Assembly (NCBI GenBank): GCA_022826195.1
Contig: JAJDVI010000014.1
Location: forward strand, 1-41,628
Source: Acidobacteriota bacterium
GTDB lineage: Bacteria; Acidobacteriota; Vicinamibacteria; Marinacidobacterales; Marinacidobacteraceae
Direction: 5' to 3'
DNA length: 41,628 nucleotides
Below the pieces are notes generated by a model. The model was given only the letters and a program-made list of their open reading frames with translations, had not been told where the DNA came from and made no database searches. The first letter of the stretch is position 1, and the number at the start of each line of letters is the position of its first letter. Positions 6,429-14,533 of this stretch are shown here, piece by piece. The position numbers and the translations under genes are program-made.

Positions 6429-8155
6429 TCGCCGGCTCGATACAGGACTTCGCCGCCCACGATCGTGATCGCCACCTTCGCGTCCAGGATCTCGTCGTCC
6501 GGCACCGTGAGGATGTCCTTGGTGAGCACCACGATGTCGGCGTACTTGCCGGGCGTCAGGCTGCCCTTCACGTCCTCCTCGAACGCCGCCCAGGCGTTCG
6601 CCATCGTGTAGGAATGGAGCGCCTCCTCCCGGGTCAGGACCTCTTCCGGGTAGAACCGCGTCCCGTCCGCCAGTTCGCGGGTCACCGTCGCGAAGTAGCT
6701 GGGAATGGGATCCAGGTTCTCGACGGGCGCGTCGGTGCCGTTGGTCACCACGGCCCCGGAGTCGAGGAGCGAGCGCCACACGTAAGCGCCGGAGCGCGCC
6801 CGCTCGTCACCGAGCTTCTCGGGCACCCAGGGGCCGTCCGAGGTGGCGTGCACGGCCTGCATCGAGGCGATCACCCCCAGTGCACCGAACCGGGGAATGT
6901 CGTCCGGGTGGATGTGCTGCGAGTGTTCGATGCGGAACCGCAGGTCCGCCCCGTTCACCCCGGCATCCGCGAACGCCCGTTCGTAGGCGTCGAGGATCTC
7001 CCGGTTGCCCCGGTCGCCGATGGCGTGGGTGTTCACCTGGAAGCCGTGCCCGATGGCGACCCGGGCGGTCTCCTCGATGTCGGCGACCTCGTCGATGACC
7101 AGTCCGACGCTCGACGGCATGTCGTCGTAGGGCTCGAGGAGCCACGCGCCGTGCGCGCCGAGCGCCCCGTCCACCACCCGCTTGATGGACCGCACGGTGA
7201 GGAACCCGCCGGCGTGATTCGTCATCAGGTAGTCCGGAAGCCGGGCGTCCATCTCCTCGTTCGACTCGCCCCGCACCATCACGTAGAGGCGGACCGGAAG
7301 CTGCCCGGCCTCCGCCATTTCGCGGAAGAAGTCGATCGTCGCGAAGGAGGAACCCGCATCCTGAAACGACGTGATCCCCTTCTGCAGGGACTCCTCGGCG
7401 GCCAGCCGGAGCTGCAGCTCCAGTTCGGCCCGGATCTCCTCCTCGCTCCGCTCCGCCATCGCGCGGTCGCGGGCCCGGGCGACGAGCCGCTGGGCCGTCT
7501 CCCGCAGGGCACCGGTGGCGTTGCCGTCGGCGTCGCGCACGATGGTGCCGCCCGGCGGATCGGGGGTGTTCCGGTCGATTCCGGCCAGCTCCATGGCGAG
7601 CGCGTTCGCGAAGGCGGCGTGGCCGCTCGCGTGCCGGAGCAGCACCGGGTTTGCGGGGGAGATCTCCGACAGGCCGAGGTGGTGCGGCATGTCCTCGACG
7701 GCGCCGCCCGGGATCTCGTCCCACTTCTCCTGATGCCAGCCGCGCCCCTCGATCCAGGCCCCGGGAGAGGCCTCGGCGACCGCCTCGGCCACCATGTCCA
7801 CGATCCGGTTCCAGTTCGCCGCTTCCCCGAGCCTCAGGATCATCTGGGCGTTCCCGACGCCCATGAAGTGGCCGTGGCCCTCGATGAACCCGGGGATGGC
7901 GAGGCGTCCGTCGAGCTGGATGACCTCGGTGTCCGGGCCGGCGGTCGCCTCGATCTCGGCGGTGGCGCCGACCGCGGCGATCCTGCCGTTCCGGACCGCC
8001 ACGGCCTCCGCTTCGGGATGATCGGGATCCACGGTCACCACCCGGCCGCCGAGCAGCACCAGATCGGCGGGTCCGCCGATGTCCGGCGCCTGCGGACCGC
8101 AGCCGGAGGGAAGGAGAAGCGAGGCGGGAACGACGAGAAACGACAGGAAACGCAT
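6425..8155 (-). CDS. Lipoprotein amidohydrolase (YtcJ/NfdA-like)
   Basis: The 576-residue protein belongs to the metal-dependent amidohydrolase family of the YtcJ type (N-substituted formamide deformylase-like). It shows the N-terminal beta-sandwich strand, the H-x-H metal motif (His94, His96 in EGHGHF), a second His in NTHAIGDRGN, IEHSQHI, and the Asp of NGTDAPVENL. A hydrophobic N-terminus ending P-S-G-C (Cys19) suggests a lipoprotein, although the box is imperfect. It is the first gene of a two-gene unit with the cyclotransferase-like protein and is divergent from a second amidohydrolase (63-bp gap). The substrate cannot be deduced. Confidence 0.88.
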   Translation of the reverse strand: MRFLSFLVVPASLLLPSGCGPQAPDIGGPADLVLLGGRVVTVDPDHPEAEAVAVRNGRIAAVGATAEIEATAGPDTEVIQLDGRLAIPGFIEGHGHFMGVGNAQMILRLGEAANWNRIVDMVAEAVAEASPGAWIEGRGWHQEKWDEIPGGAVEDMPHHLGLSEISPANPVLLRHASGHAAFANALAMELAGIDRNTPDPPGGTIVRDADGNATGALRETAQRLVARARDRAMAERSEEEIRAELELQLRLAAEESLQKGITSFQDAGSSFATIDFFREMAEAGQLPVRLYVMVRGESNEEMDARLPDYLMTNHAGGFLTVRSIKRVVDGALGAHGAWLLEPYDDMPSSVGLVIDEVADIEETARVAIGHGFQVNTHAIGDRGNREILDAYERAFADAGVNGADLRFRIEHSQHIHPDDIPRFGALGVIASMQAVHATSDGPWVPEKLGDERARSGAYVWRSLLDSGAVVTNGTDAPVENLDPIPSYFATVTRELADGTRFYPEEVLTREEALHSYTMANAWAAFEEDVKGSLTPGKYADIVVLTKDILTVPDDEILDAKVAITIVGGEVLYRAGE

Positions 8156-8218
8156 GGGATGCCTCCGCGGAACCGGAAAGAGTAGCGAGGTCGCGGTTCT
8201 TCGTTAGAGTGGCGCCCT

Positions 8219-10048
8219 ATGCGCACGCTCCGTTCCCTCTACGCCTGCCTTCCGCTCCTCCTGGCGCCGGCGATGGCCGCCGCGCAGTGGTACCCGGAGC
8301 CCGACCTGGTGCTCACCGGGGCCGAGGTCCGGACGGTGGACCCCGAGGACTCGCTCGCCGAGGCCCTCGCCATCAAGGACGGCCGGATCGTCGCCGCCGG
8401 AACCGCCGCCGAAGTCGGCGCGCTGGCCGGCCCCCGCACGCGGACGGTGGACCTCTCCGGAAAGACAGTGATCCCCGGCATCCAGGACTCCCACATCCAC
8501 TTCCTCTCGCTGGGCCGCGACATCACGACCGGGGTGGAGCTGAGCTACGCCGAGTCGGCCGAAGACATCGTCGCCGGGGTGCGCGACCGGATCGCCGAGA
8601 GCCGGATCCCCGCCGGCGAATGGGTCGTCGGCCGCCGCTGGGACCAGTTCAAGTACCCGCAGATGGTTACCCGCTGGCAGCTCGACGCGGCGGCCCCCGA
8701 CCACCCGGTGGCGCTCTACCGGGTCTACCGCGGGGTGGCGGTCAACACCGAGGTTTTCCGGCGGATGGGGATCGAGGACGGCGACTCCTCCACCTGGCCG
8801 TCGTGGTGGCTCGAAAATCCCGACAACTTCACCTTCGAGGACCAGATCCTGCGCGAGTCGCGGGAGCTGACGGTGGACGGCGAGACCGTCACCCGGGAGG
8901 TCCCGACCGGGGTCTTTCTGGGATCGCGGGCCTCGCGCCTCGTCACCGAGCGTCCGCCGCCCGACGACTTCGAGGACGACGTGGAGAGCGTCCGGCTCGG
9001 GGTCGAGGAACTGCTGTCCCTGGGAATCACCTCCATTGTGGACCCCTCCTCCCGGATGGGCCACAACATGCGGGTCTACCAGGAGGCCGCCAACCGCGGG
9101 TACCTGCGGCTGCGTATCGCCGCGGTGTACGAGGGGACCTTCAACACCCATGCCCCCGAGGCGATCTCCACCCACCTCGACGGGATCAAGGTCAACAACC
9201 TGGGCGACCGTTTCCTCCGCTGGCGCGGGGTGAAGGTGTACGGCGACGGAGGGGTGGGAACCCGGAGCGCCTGGATGTCCGAACCCTTCCACATGTGGGA
9301 CGAGCTCGAAGGGGAGCGCAACCTGGGCAACCCCGTGGTCGAGAGCTACCCGGAGCGGGAAGCGCAGTACCGCGCCATCCGCGGCCACGGCTGGGACCTC
9401 CACACGCACAGTTGCGGGGACCAGGCGATGCGGCAGACCGTGGACCTCTACATGAAGCTCCTCGACGAGATGCAGGAGGAAAGCGGCGAACTCCCCGACC
9501 TGCGCTGGAGCGTCATCCACGCCTACTTCCCCATCGAGCCGAAGACGCGGGTCCTCGACGACATGGCCCGCTACGGCATCGTGGCCGCCACGAACCCGGT
9601 CTTCAACTGGCAGCAGGGCTTCTCGTTCGCCGCGAACTCGGGCCCGGAACGGATGGCCCGCCTGCAGCCGTTCCGCAGCTACATGCGGGGCGGGGTCATC
9701 ATGGCCTCCGGCTCCGACTACGGGGTCACCACCCACAACCCCTGGATGGGGTTCTACGCGCTGCTGACCCGGAAGGACCAGACGTCCGGCGTGGCGTACG
9801 GCGAGGACGAGACCGTCACCATCGCCGAGGCGCTCCGCTCCTACACCTGGAACGGCGCTTACCTGACCCACGACGAGCAGGACCGCGGGAGCCTGGAGCC
9901 GGGACGGCTCGCGGATCTCGTGGTGCTCGACCTTCCCGGGCTCGACGCCCTGGAGGAGGATCCCGAGCTCCTCTTTTCGATGCGCGAGCGCGTCGTCGCC
10001 ACCCTGGTGGAGGGGGAGGTCGTGCACGGCGAACTCCCTTCGCGGTAG
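8219..10048 (+). CDS. Exported amidohydrolase (YtcJ-like)
   Basis: The 609-residue protein is a second YtcJ-type amidohydrolase, related to the divergent neighbour at 6425-8155 over its whole length but clearly diverged. A Sec signal peptide (residues 1-23, cleavage after A-A-A before Q-W) precedes the family core. Metal-binding motifs are DSHIHF (His92, His94), HTHSCGDQ, VIHAYF and SGSDYG near the C-terminus. The region after the HxH motif includes long insertions. ATG 8219 is used because the signal peptide starts there. A periplasmic hydrolase of amide or related bonds is the likely role. Confidence 0.88.
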   Translation: MRTLRSLYACLPLLLAPAMAAAQWYPEPDLVLTGAEVRTVDPEDSLAEALAIKDGRIVAAGTAAEVGALAGPRTRTVDLSGKTVIPGIQDSHIHFLSLGRDITTGVELSYAESAEDIVAGVRDRIAESRIPAGEWVVGRRWDQFKYPQMVTRWQLDAAAPDHPVALYRVYRGVAVNTEVFRRMGIEDGDSSTWPSWWLENPDNFTFEDQILRESRELTVDGETVTREVPTGVFLGSRASRLVTERPPPDDFEDDVESVRLGVEELLSLGITSIVDPSSRMGHNMRVYQEAANRGYLRLRIAAVYEGTFNTHAPEAISTHLDGIKVNNLGDRFLRWRGVKVYGDGGVGTRSAWMSEPFHMWDELEGERNLGNPVVESYPEREAQYRAIRGHGWDLHTHSCGDQAMRQTVDLYMKLLDEMQEESGELPDLRWSVIHAYFPIEPKTRVLDDMARYGIVAATNPVFNWQQGFSFAANSGPERMARLQPFRSYMRGGVIMASGSDYGVTTHNPWMGFYALLTRKDQTSGVAYGEDETVTIAEALRSYTWNGAYLTHDEQDRGSLEPGRLADLVVLDLPGLDALEEDPELLFSMRERVVATLVEGEVVHGELPSR

Positions 10049-10076
10049 ATCGTCCCTTCCGGCCCGTACGGCGGGG

Positions 10077-10106
10077 TTGACATGGCCGTCCGGGCGGCGG
10101 TACAAA
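10077..10106 (+). promoter_or_regulatory. Sigma-70-like promoter
   Basis: TTGACA (10077-10082) is a perfect -35 box. It is followed after 18 bp by TACAAA (10101-10106), a 4/6 match to the -10 consensus. It lies 29 bp after the upstream stop codon and about 250 bp before the next large gene, implying a long leader transcript. Confidence 0.55.
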
Positions 10107-10155
10107 CAGGAATCAGAGATACGGCAATGACCCATTCTCGGAAAGGGGGTCGGAA

Positions 10156-10278
10156 ATGACCGCACCGCCGGACGACTTCGTATTCCGGGCCCCGATCGGG
10201 GTTTCGGAAGGGTCCACGAGGCGCTTTCCGAACCACCGCGGGACCCGGAGTTCGCCGGACGAGCTCCCGGAGTCCTGA
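10156..10278 (+). CDS. Possible small protein (40 aa) in the leader region
   Basis: ATG 10156 opens a 40-codon frame ending at TGA 10278. It is preceded by a good purine tract (AAGGGGG about 6 nt upstream) and lies 50 bp after the TTGACA/TACAAA promoter. The product (M-T-A-P-P-D-D-F-V-F... ending P-E-S) has no recognisable family and no membrane segment. Position and ribosome binding site argue for it. Hairpins that overlap the frame, and its short length, argue that it may be a leader RNA instead. Confidence 0.25.
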   Translation: MTAPPDDFVFRAPIGVSEGSTRRFPNHRGTRSSPDELPES

Positions 10279-10398
10279 ACTGACACCGGCAGAAGCGGGG
10301 CCGGCCACTGGGGGCCGGAGCGCAGAGAGCGCCCGCCTCCACGGTTCCGCGCTGCGATGAGGCCTAGCGGCCGCCCAGGGACTCCGGGGCTTTTTCGT
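10170..10398 (+). other. Hairpin-rich leader, possible structured RNA
   Basis: Downstream of the promoter several inverted repeats are visible: CCCCGATCGGGG (about 10193-10206), a longer stem GGTTTCGGAA/TTCCGAACC (about 10198-10237), and GGCCGGCCACTGGGGGCCGG (about 10301-10320). A run GGGGCTTTTT follows at about 10389-10398, just inside the annotated start of the next gene. I could not match it to a known riboswitch, SRP RNA, 6S RNA or RNase P. It could be a leader or attenuator of the downstream gene, or a separate small RNA. Confidence 0.3.
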
Positions 10399-11487
10399 GT
10401 ACGCCGCCTGCTGCCGGCGGTGGCTCTGCTCGGCGCCGCGTTGGGGCTCTCCTGCGATGCCCGCCTCTACCTGTACATCCACGGGGGGCGCGAGACGCTC
10501 ATCCCCGGACGCGCCTACGGCGACGCGCTGGTCACCCAGGGGTTTCTGGCGTCCGTCCCGCCGGGCCGGGGGCTGCCGCCCGGCGAGCCCCCGCGCCGCT
10601 TCGTCCTGCGGCATCCGCTGCGGCCGCCCGACTGGAACGGCACGCTGGTCATCGGGGCTCATCGCGGCCTCGGAGGGATCCGGCGCGGCCTCGAAGGCGC
10701 CGACCTCGGGAGCGGCGAGACCGAGCTGGACGACCTGATCGGCTGGTGGGCCCTCGACCACGGGTTCGCCTGGGCGAGCTTCGACCGGGCCGGCGTCGGG
10801 GCGGGCCCCGACGGCTACCGGCTCACCGAGGCGTTCGCCCGGTTGATGTTCGACCAGATCCGGCCGCGGCTCGCGATGGACCCCGAGCGGACGATCCTCC
10901 TCGGCTACGGGGAAGGGGGCGGGCTGGCGCGCTACGGCGCCGCGGCGACCGACGAGACCTTCGCCGGCGTGGTGCTGGTGGCGGCGACGCTCGGTGATCC
11001 GGAGGGAGCGTCCCGCCGCCGCGCCGCCCGCCTCGCCCTCGCCGCGGACCGGGAGACCTCCGACGCCGGCCTCGCCGCCTACGCCGCGGCCGCCGGCATC
11101 GGTCTCGAGGGAAGCCGGTTCTGGCCCTTCTACGACGCCGTCGCGGCGGCGCCGAGTCCCGTGCTGCCGGCGCCGCCCGTCGCCCTCGAGCGCCCGGTCA
11201 TCGAGGTCGTCGGGACCCTCGACGATTTCGTGCTGCCGGAAGTGCTCTCCTACCGCGACCGCATCCAGGCGGCCGGGATGACCGGGGTTCACGAGCTGCG
11301 CCTCGTGCCGGGAGCGTGGGGCGTCGGCCCCGGGGACGACGCGGTGGAGGAGCTGCAGGCCTGGGCCGCGGAACTCGGCTTGTCCGAGGCGGACCGCGCG
11401 GCGCTCGCCTCGGGGCGGAGCCTGGCGCCCGAAGTCCAGCGGGCCCTGACCGACCTGAACGCGCGCCTGCAGGATTCCACCCGCTAG
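10357..11487 (+). CDS. Alpha/beta-hydrolase-like lipoprotein lacking the Ser nucleophile
   Basis: The 376-residue protein has a probable lipoprotein signal (hydrophobic stretch ending L-G-L-S-C). Its layout fits the alpha/beta-hydrolase fold: NGTLVIGAHRGLGG early, FDRAGVGAG, then the nucleophile-elbow strand TILLGYGEGGG and a late strand VIEVVGTLDDFVLP where the acid would sit. At the elbow the expected G-x-S-x-G reads G-Y-G185-E-G, so the catalytic Ser is replaced by Gly. Either the protein is not a Ser hydrolase or another residue acts. ATG 10357 is the first in-frame start but has no clear ribosome binding site. The MFS gene follows after 15 bp. Confidence 0.7.
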   Translation: MRPSGRPGTPGLFRVRRLLPAVALLGAALGLSCDARLYLYIHGGRETLIPGRAYGDALVTQGFLASVPPGRGLPPGEPPRRFVLRHPLRPPDWNGTLVIGAHRGLGGIRRGLEGADLGSGETELDDLIGWWALDHGFAWASFDRAGVGAGPDGYRLTEAFARLMFDQIRPRLAMDPERTILLGYGEGGGLARYGAAATDETFAGVVLVAATLGDPEGASRRRAARLALAADRETSDAGLAAYAAAAGIGLEGSRFWPFYDAVAAAPSPVLPAPPVALERPVIEVVGTLDDFVLPEVLSYRDRIQAAGMTGVHELRLVPGAWGVGPGDDAVEELQAWAAELGLSEADRAALASGRSLAPEVQRALTDLNARLQDSTR

Positions 11488-11502
11488 CGGTCAGGGCGTC
11501 GG

Positions 11503-12762
11503 GTGGCCGCGAGGAAGCGTCCGGCGCGGGCCTTCGGCGTCCTGCTCGCCGGGGCGATGTTCGCTTCGACGGCGTACCTGCTGGTGCTGTCGATCACGCC
11601 GCTCCTTTCCCGCAGGTACCTCCCGGACTCCGCCTGGATCGGCCTCCCGAACGCCGCCCTGATCCTGGGAGTGGCGGCCGGAACCCCCGTCCTCACCTGG
11701 CTCTTCTCGCGGCGCGGCCGGCCTTTCTCCCTGGGTCTCGGCCTCGCCTTCGCCGCCTGCGCCGCGGTGGGCCTCGCGCTGTCGGCGTGGTGGGAAGCGG
11801 GCTTCGCCGTCCACTTCGGGGCGAGCCTGCTGCTCGGCTGCGGCTATGCGGCCTACCACCTCACGCGCTACACCGCGGCGCTCCTGGTCCCGGCCAGCAA
11901 GAGCGGGCGGGCGATCGGGCTGGTGGTCTGGGTGGCGGTGGCCGGCGCCTTCATCGCGCCGCTCCTCTTCGGTTGGATCGAGCGCATCGCCGGGCCCGGC
12001 CAGGGAGCGGCGTTCTCGCTCACCTACCTGTGCGCGGCGGTGTTCTACGGCCTCGGCGGGATCCTGTTCCTCAGGAGCCGCTCGCTGCGGGCGCGGCCTT
12101 CGCTCGGGCCCCGCCCCATCGAGGCGAACGCCGGACCCCCGGATCCTCCCGCGGCGGGAACGTCGGCCGGCCGGACGTTCGGGCTCGCCATCGTCTCGCT
12201 GGTCGCGGCGCAGGCCTCGATGATGATCCTGATGACGATGGCGCCGCTCCAGATGATGGGCAGCGGCGGGTCCCTGGCCGCGCTCGGCGCCATGATGGGC
12301 GCCCACAACCTCGGCATGTTCGCCCTGTCTCCGGTGGTCGGCATGCTTTGCGACCGCTTCGGGGAGCGTCCGATCATCGCGCTCGGCGGCGCGATGCTGG
12401 CGGCGGCCGGCCTGTTGGCCGCCTTCGGTCCCGGCCGCGGCCTGGAGCTGGGGATCGCGCTCTACCTCGTGGGTCTCGGCTGGTCCCTGGCGTTCGTGGC
12501 GGCGAGCACGCTGATTTCCGAGGGCCCGGACTCACCCGCCAAGGTCCGCCGGCAGGGGCTCGCCGACGCGCTGAACTGGCTGGGGGCGGGCGTCGCCTGC
12601 GTGGTCTCCGGAGTCCTGATGACCCGGCTCGGGTTCCAGGCGGTCGCCTTCGCGTGCGTCGGGATGGGCGCGGTCTCGCTGGTCGCCGCGCTGGCCTCGC
12701 GGGGCCATCCCAGCCCGGAGCGACACTCTCCCGCCGCCGGTCAGGGCGGAAGCGGCGGATAG
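11503..12762 (+). CDS. MFS transporter
   Basis: The 419-residue polytopic membrane protein has about 12 hydrophobic segments in two halves separated by an Arg/Pro-rich loop (around 205-225: RSRSLRARP onward), typical of major-facilitator carriers. A charged motif of MFS type (VGMLCDRFGERPII) lies after the eighth segment. The start is GTG 11503, 15 bp after the hydrolase-like gene, so the two are probably co-transcribed. The last 22 bp overlap the convergent membrane-protein gene. The substrate is unknown. Confidence 0.85.
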   Translation: MAARKRPARAFGVLLAGAMFASTAYLLVLSITPLLSRRYLPDSAWIGLPNAALILGVAAGTPVLTWLFSRRGRPFSLGLGLAFAACAAVGLALSAWWEAGFAVHFGASLLLGCGYAAYHLTRYTAALLVPASKSGRAIGLVVWVAVAGAFIAPLLFGWIERIAGPGQGAAFSLTYLCAAVFYGLGGILFLRSRSLRARPSLGPRPIEANAGPPDPPAAGTSAGRTFGLAIVSLVAAQASMMILMTMAPLQMMGSGGSLAALGAMMGAHNLGMFALSPVVGMLCDRFGERPIIALGGAMLAAAGLLAAFGPGRGLELGIALYLVGLGWSLAFVAASTLISEGPDSPAKVRRQGLADALNWLGAGVACVVSGVLMTRLGFQAVAFACVGMGAVSLVAALASRGHPSPERHSPAAGQGGSGG

Positions 12763-13427
12763 CCCAGGACGCCGTAGTCGCCGTCCGTGATCAGGCGGAT
12801 GGAGACGTACACCCCGAGCAGTCCGCCCGCGATCCAGGGGGAGTTGGGCGCCAGGATGTAGGTGTACAGCTCCCGCCGGCTGATCCGCGTTTGCCGTCCG
12901 GCCACGAAGAAGCTGATCAGGTACACCCAGGCCCCGTACATCACCTGCCAGAACAGGATGACGCCGACGATGCCGGTCAGAAGGGCCGGCAGAGCGTGGA
13001 ACGTAAGGGCCGCGTACACGATCAGCGTGGGGATCGGCGTGAGGAACCCGTTGACGATGTCCACGTTGAACCCGAACGTGCGGCGGTCCGCATAGGAACT
13101 GTCGTACTGCGAATAGACCGCCCAGACGTCGGCCCAGAGCGTCGGCGACAGCAGCCGGCCCAACGGCACGCTCGCCCAGAGGAACTCGACGGCCGGGGTC
13201 CTTCCCGTCCGCTTCCTCCACTCGCCCCAGTACGCGGTGCGCGTCTCGACCAGGTCCCGCCGGAAGAAGAGACAGATCTCCCAGTAGGCGATCAGCAGGT
13301 TGATCGAGAGGAACAGGCTGAGGACGGCATGAAGGGCGTTCCCGTCCCCATGGAGCTGGTAGCGGGCCCCGATGCCCAAGAGCGCCAGGGCCGCGACGGC
13401 CAGCGCCGCGAACAGTCCCGGCGGCAA
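12741..13427 (-). CDS. Uncharacterised membrane protein
   Basis: The 228-residue protein has about five hydrophobic segments: 5-18, a segment with LFLSINLLIAYWEI, a pair around NGFLTPIPTLIVYAALTF and LTGIVGVILFWQVMYG, and a last one near NSPWIAGGLLGVYVSI. The pattern W-x-x-Y-S-x-Y-D-x-S-Y followed by F-N-V-D-I-V-N-G distantly resembles EXPERA/emopamil-binding-type membrane proteins, but I am not confident. It starts at TTG 13427 immediately after the TAG of the DinB-like gene (13428-13430), indicating co-transcription. Its 3' end overlaps the MFS gene. Confidence 0.65.
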   Translation of the reverse strand: MPPGLFAALAVAALALLGIGARYQLHGDGNALHAVLSLFLSINLLIAYWEICLFFRRDLVETRTAYWGEWRKRTGRTPAVEFLWASVPLGRLLSPTLWADVWAVYSQYDSSYADRRTFGFNVDIVNGFLTPIPTLIVYAALTFHALPALLTGIVGVILFWQVMYGAWVYLISFFVAGRQTRISRRELYTYILAPNSPWIAGGLLGVYVSIRLITDGDYGVLGYPPLPP

Positions 13428-13952
13428 CTAGAGGTACCGCTCCTCCAGCACCCGCCGGTGGTGGATGGCGTGACCCACCGTGAGATAGCAGATCGCGCGG
13501 ACGGTGGCCCGGGCGCCGCTCGCTTCCCCGCTCCGCGCGAGCGCCGCCTCGTCGAACGACCGCATGAGGCTCACGGTGGCGTGGCGGATCGTCTCCAGTT
13601 CGTCGAGGAGAGACTCGATCGAGCGTTCCCCGTGGCCGGAAGCGGCGACGTAGGGGTCCTGTTCCATGCCGGGCAGCGCCGACGCGTCGCCCCGGGCGAA
13701 GCGGAGCGCCCGCACCGACATGATGCGCTCCACGTCGGCCACGTGGCCCACGACCTCCCGGATGGACCATTTCCCCGGCGCGTATCCCCGGGCTGACGCC
13801 GCTTCGGAAACGCCGGCCAGGAGGGAGCGGAGGGTCTCCATCTCCCGGAGCGCCGCCTGCGGCAGATCGTCGCCGTCCGGCACCTGCCGGACGTAGCCGT
13901 GGTAGTAGTCGGCGCACTCGCCGGGTTGGGGTCTGGTCCACATGCGATGCAT
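13428..13952 (-). CDS. DinB-like (DinB_2) family protein
   Basis: The 174-residue four-helix-bundle protein has the DinB/YfiT layout. The metal-binding His residues sit at G-H70-V-A-D-V-E in the second helix region and in HAIHH (161-165) near the C-terminus. Such proteins include thiol-dependent transferases and proteins of unknown role. The phrase GKWSIREVVGHVADVE is typical. Two starts are possible, ATG 13952 and ATG 13943; longer frames upstream would enter the divergent RidA-like gene. It is followed without gap by the membrane-protein gene. Confidence 0.85.
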   Translation of the reverse strand: MHRMWTRPQPGECADYYHGYVRQVPDGDDLPQAALREMETLRSLLAGVSEAASARGYAPGKWSIREVVGHVADVERIMSVRALRFARGDASALPGMEQDPYVAASGHGERSIESLLDELETIRHATVSLMRSFDEAALARSGEASGARATVRAICYLTVGHAIHHRRVLEERYL

Positions 13953-14003
13953 CGTAAGCGAGATGCCCCGGTACCATCGGCCCCATCCCCGGAGGATCTG
14001 TCC

Positions 14004-14486
14004 ATGCGCTCTTCTACTCTCCGTCTCGCTCTTGGCGGCGCCCTGCTGCCCGTCCTGGTCCTTTCCTGCACCGGGCCGGTGAACGTGGACATGGAAGTCC
14101 CGAAACCCGAAAAGTCCCGCCTGGCCGGCCGCATTCCTCCCGTCGGTCCCTATTCCGCGGGAATCGAGTACGGCGACATCGTCTTCCTCGCCGGGCAGAT
14201 CGCGCTCAACCACGAGGGCGGGGGACTCGTCGAGGGCGGGATCGCCGAGCAGACCCACCAGGTCATGCAGAACCTCCAGGCCGTTCTCGAGGAGGCCGGT
14301 CTCGGGTTCGGGGACGTGGTCCGGAGCGGCGTGTTCCTTGCCGACGTGAACGATTTCGGGGCGATGAACGAGGTGTACGCCTCCTACTTCCCCGAGGGGG
14401 CGATCCCGCCGGTTCGCACCACGGTGGCGGTGGCCGACATCCCGCTCGGCGCGCTCCTCGAGATCGACATGATCGCGGTCCGTTGA
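14004..14486 (+). CDS. RidA/YjgF-family lipoprotein
   Basis: The 160-residue protein has a lipoprotein signal (residues 1-22, V-L-S-C22) fused to a complete RidA domain. RidA enzymes hydrolyse reactive enamine/imine intermediates formed by PLP enzymes and amino acid oxidases. The key Arg138 (PPVRTTVAV) and Glu153 (LLEIDMIA) are present. A GGAGG ribosome binding site lies at 13991-13995. RidA is normally cytoplasmic; the lipobox implies a periplasmic version here. A D-amino-acid-oxidase-like enzyme, also exported, is encoded 2.2 kb downstream and would generate imines, a plausible functional link. Confidence 0.9.
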   Translation: MRSSTLRLALGGALLPVLVLSCTGPVNVDMEVPKPEKSRLAGRIPPVGPYSAGIEYGDIVFLAGQIALNHEGGGLVEGGIAEQTHQVMQNLQAVLEEAGLGFGDVVRSGVFLADVNDFGAMNEVYASYFPEGAIPPVRTTVAVADIPLGALLEIDMIAVR

Positions 14487-14533
14487 GCGGACGTTCCCCG
14501 GACGGTTGACCCCGGCTTGAGACCCGCCGGATC

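Noticed and set aside
5639..8185. 848-codon plus-strand frame across repeats and antisense to the amidohydrolase
   Set aside because: It runs through repeat DNA and two well-supported minus-strand genes and has low-complexity composition.
10301..10320. GCCACTG resembling a box of the cobalamin riboswitch
   Set aside because: The B12-box and other conserved riboswitch elements are missing; the match is too short.
13428..14258. Longer form of the DinB-like protein starting at 14258
   Set aside because: The extension is antisense to the RidA-like gene, which has a clear ribosome binding site and full motifs; the DinB domain is complete from 13952.
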